Assembly (NCBI RefSeq): GCF_041146795.1
Contig: NC_135170.1
Location: 24,236,033-24,300,032, forward strand
Direction: 5' to 3'
Origin: Maylandia zebra
Lineage: Eukaryota; Chordata; Actinopteri; Cichliformes; Cichlidae
Length of the DNA stretch: 64,000 nucleotides
Shown: piece after piece, positions 61,832-64,000 of the stretch
Numbering within the stretch: the stretch's first letter is position 1
How the letters are laid out: each line of letters starts with the position of its first letter
Notes under the pieces: model-generated
Databases searched by the model: none
What the model saw: only the letters and a program-made list of their open reading frames with translations
What the model was told of the DNA's origin: nothing
Translations under genes and position numbers: made by a program

Positions 61832-64000
61832 GTTTCAAAAAGCTGCAGTAAATCCTTAACACTTCATGTGCTGCATAGTTTTCTCCATGGTGCGCATTTA
61901 CTACCACTATTCAATTTAAACTTCTATGTTATCTATTGTGGGGGTTAAAAAGCTCTTTATACAATATCTTTACAAAGCTTGTTATGTAACATCAATAAAT
62001 AGTCATAATAGACCATTTCTTTTCTTTTACAAGCTCACAGTGGAGGCAGCTCATAATCTGTTAGCATATACATCATTCTGCATTGACCAGAGCAAAGGTT
62101 CAGTGAAGTCAGCCATGAATTTATGGAGCAGCTTGACAGGACCAGTAACATTATGAAATGAAACTGAGCCTTGGTGATAGGCAACATATTAACCACACCA
62201 GTATGCCAGGCAGAAAAACATCCGCTGTTCTTTCCCACGCACCAGGAAAAATTGTTCCCGGTGATGCAGCTGCTACTTTACTCTCCCTTTCGATCGATAC
62301 TCTTCTCACTCAGCTCTGCTTCAATATAGTGTTTTCCCAAGTAAAGGCTCTGTAAATTCATGGCTTGGCATGAGTATTCAAAGTCGGGATGTTCCGGGTA
62401 TCTGTGCTGCCATGGGCTGATGTTGGTCAGGTGTCTCGGTCAAAGGTCAAACTTCTGGAGTCTTAAAAAAAAGGGGGAAATAGACAATGTGGAAATAAAA
62501 ATAAGATATGACAAGCGGTGGGTGGGTGATGTATTGAAGGGTTATTTGCATTTTAAAAAGTCCTCTCCGGTGTCAGGGTTAGGCAGGGTAGAAAGATGAG
62601 GGACTGGCACGGATGATTTAGTACCATTAATTTGATATAGAGGTTTTTCTCATGATTGTTTACACTATATTGAATTTCAGCTCTGTGTGGCAGTACTACA
62701 GCAGTGCTCTGAGCTAAATGCTAATGTTAGCATGCAAAATTTGCACACAACACAAAGTAAACTGTGTTTGTTTTATGCTTAATCCAGAAACAATAAACCA
62801 CTTTATTTTTCGACATCGTGCTTGGAAAATGTAAACTAAAGAAAAAAAAAAGGGTCATTAACGTCACCCTAAGAAAAACACGAACGCCTGCGATGTAAGA
62901 CTTTTCATTCAAAGGAAAAAATATGAAACTTGCAGTGTTGCTGAATAAATTCATTATCAAAGTAGTCATCATAGTCTGGATCAGATACTGTAGACACAGA
63001 AGACACTGATACACACCAAGTGTCATCCCTAGTGTCATGAATGTAACCCCCCCCCAAAAAAAATACAAAAACAAAACAAAAAACACGCTGTAACAATTCG
63101 TATGAGGCCTTTTCCAGTATTAGGCGTGGAACCACCTTGAAAACGACTGTTATTACCAGGATTGGTTTATATCTTGACTTTCACCGAGGCTCAAATAACC
63201 AAATATGACGTGTGGAACAAAACCCATGTTGTGAGTGAAACTCACCACTTTTGCAAATCATGCTCAGCTTTCCACTGCAGGAGGAAAAAAATAGGGAAAA
63301 AAAATCAGGTTGTACAGTTCCTGTGTAATATCTGTTACTATTTGGGTGTAAAAAGATTCGATGATCCATGCAGTTCATGTTCACATTAGGTAGACATACA
63401 GCGGTCATTCCTTTTTTCCACTCTGAGTACCCTTGTAAACAAGCCAATTTAATTTAATTTAATTATATTTGAATATGAAAGGACTTTATATTGCAAGGTA
63501 AGACCTTTATGGAAATTGTTATTTTCATAAAAAGAAAATAGCAATTTGATTGTGAGTGGCAGTGGGAACAAAAAACAAACCAAAAACCCTTATACAGAAG
63601 AATCCTCTGTACAAACCAGGGTCAGGAGGGTCACCTTCTGCTTTGACTGCTTTAGGTGATGGGCTAGTAAAGAGAAAAGATCAAAGAGAGGCAACAAACC
63701 ATGTAAGAATTATGACTTGCATGCAGGTCTGGAATCAGAGAAACCCGCAGCTTACATAGAGAGAAGAGGGCAAGCAGAAGACACGTGTACACAAACAAAA
63801 GAAACATATATCAGGTAACCGATGCATTGTTTATTGTCATTGCTTTTTTTCTCTCTTTGCTTTTGCCTCACCATAGTTAGTTAAGGTAGATTGCTGACCT
63901 ATGTGCGGTTCTGCAGGTTTTTCCCTCCACACTTCTGTCATTGTTGAAAAATGCCATGATGTGAAATTTCTTTGGTTTATCAAAAAAAACCAACATCAAA
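61832..64000. other. Intergenic sequence right of amn
   Basis: No coding exon, repeat array or RNA gene is supported. On the minus strand near 63.66 kb a good polypyrimidine tract and acceptor ('cttttctctttactag') is followed by a 45-codon open frame, but the peptide matches nothing I recognise. Confidence 0.5.

Noticed and set aside
63550-63665. Possible minus-strand terminal exon after a good splice acceptor, reading PSPKAVKAEGDPPDPGLYRG
   Set aside because: Only about 28 plausible codons, no known protein and no second exon in the window. Kept only as a note for anyone with the right-flanking sequence.

Overview
The window is vertebrate nuclear DNA, almost certainly from a teleost fish and probably a percomorph. 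The evidence is spliced genes with GT-AG introns, long AT-rich intergenic stretches, many CA/TG/TA microsatellites, and interspersed repeats typical of fish (a Tc1-like transposase relic, hAT-type non-autonomous elements, and the repeat family with a 'gggagaacatgcagactcc'-like core). There is no prokaryotic gene organisation. Long ORFs made of repeated H/T or C/V are shadows of dinucleotide repeats.

Five protein-coding genes can be supported. (1) 13195-13366, minus: the first coding exon of bahcc1, whose remaining exons lie off the left edge, so 1-13194 is read as its long first intron. (2) 41015-43341, minus: complete three-exon fam104a/VCF1-type gene (115 aa). (3) 44785-54673, plus: complete 19-exon hid1 (798 aa). 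(4) 55662-57762, minus: complete six-coding-exon otopetrin, best called otop2 (556 aa). (5) 60203-61591, plus: amnionless (amn), 462 aa, with an uninterrupted single-exon coding region.

Layout: 1-13 kb is repeat-bearing non-coding sequence (bahcc1 intron 1). 13.4-40.8 kb is a gene-poor block. It starts with a CCAAT-rich, partly GC-rich promoter-like zone at 16.6-18.9 kb and also holds hAT-type elements, other fish repeats, perfect hairpins and CTCF-like motifs. 41-61.6 kb is gene-dense: fam104a and hid1 are divergent around a 1.4 kb promoter interval, hid1 and otop2 converge around a CTCF-like motif, and otop2 and amn are divergent with two TA arrays between them. 61.6-64 kb holds no gene I recognise.

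The genes do not form a pathway. bahcc1 (chromatin reader), fam104a (nuclear VCP/p97 cofactor), hid1 (Golgi/dense-core vesicle protein) and otop2 (proton channel) all have human counterparts on 17q25, so this is conserved synteny. amn (cubilin partner in endocytosis) is on 14q32 in human, so its position here and its lack of introns are the most unusual points. I did not find a convincing novel system. The best leads are the intronless amn, a frame-preserving hid1 exon with a weak donor, and the promoter-like zone upstream of bahcc1.
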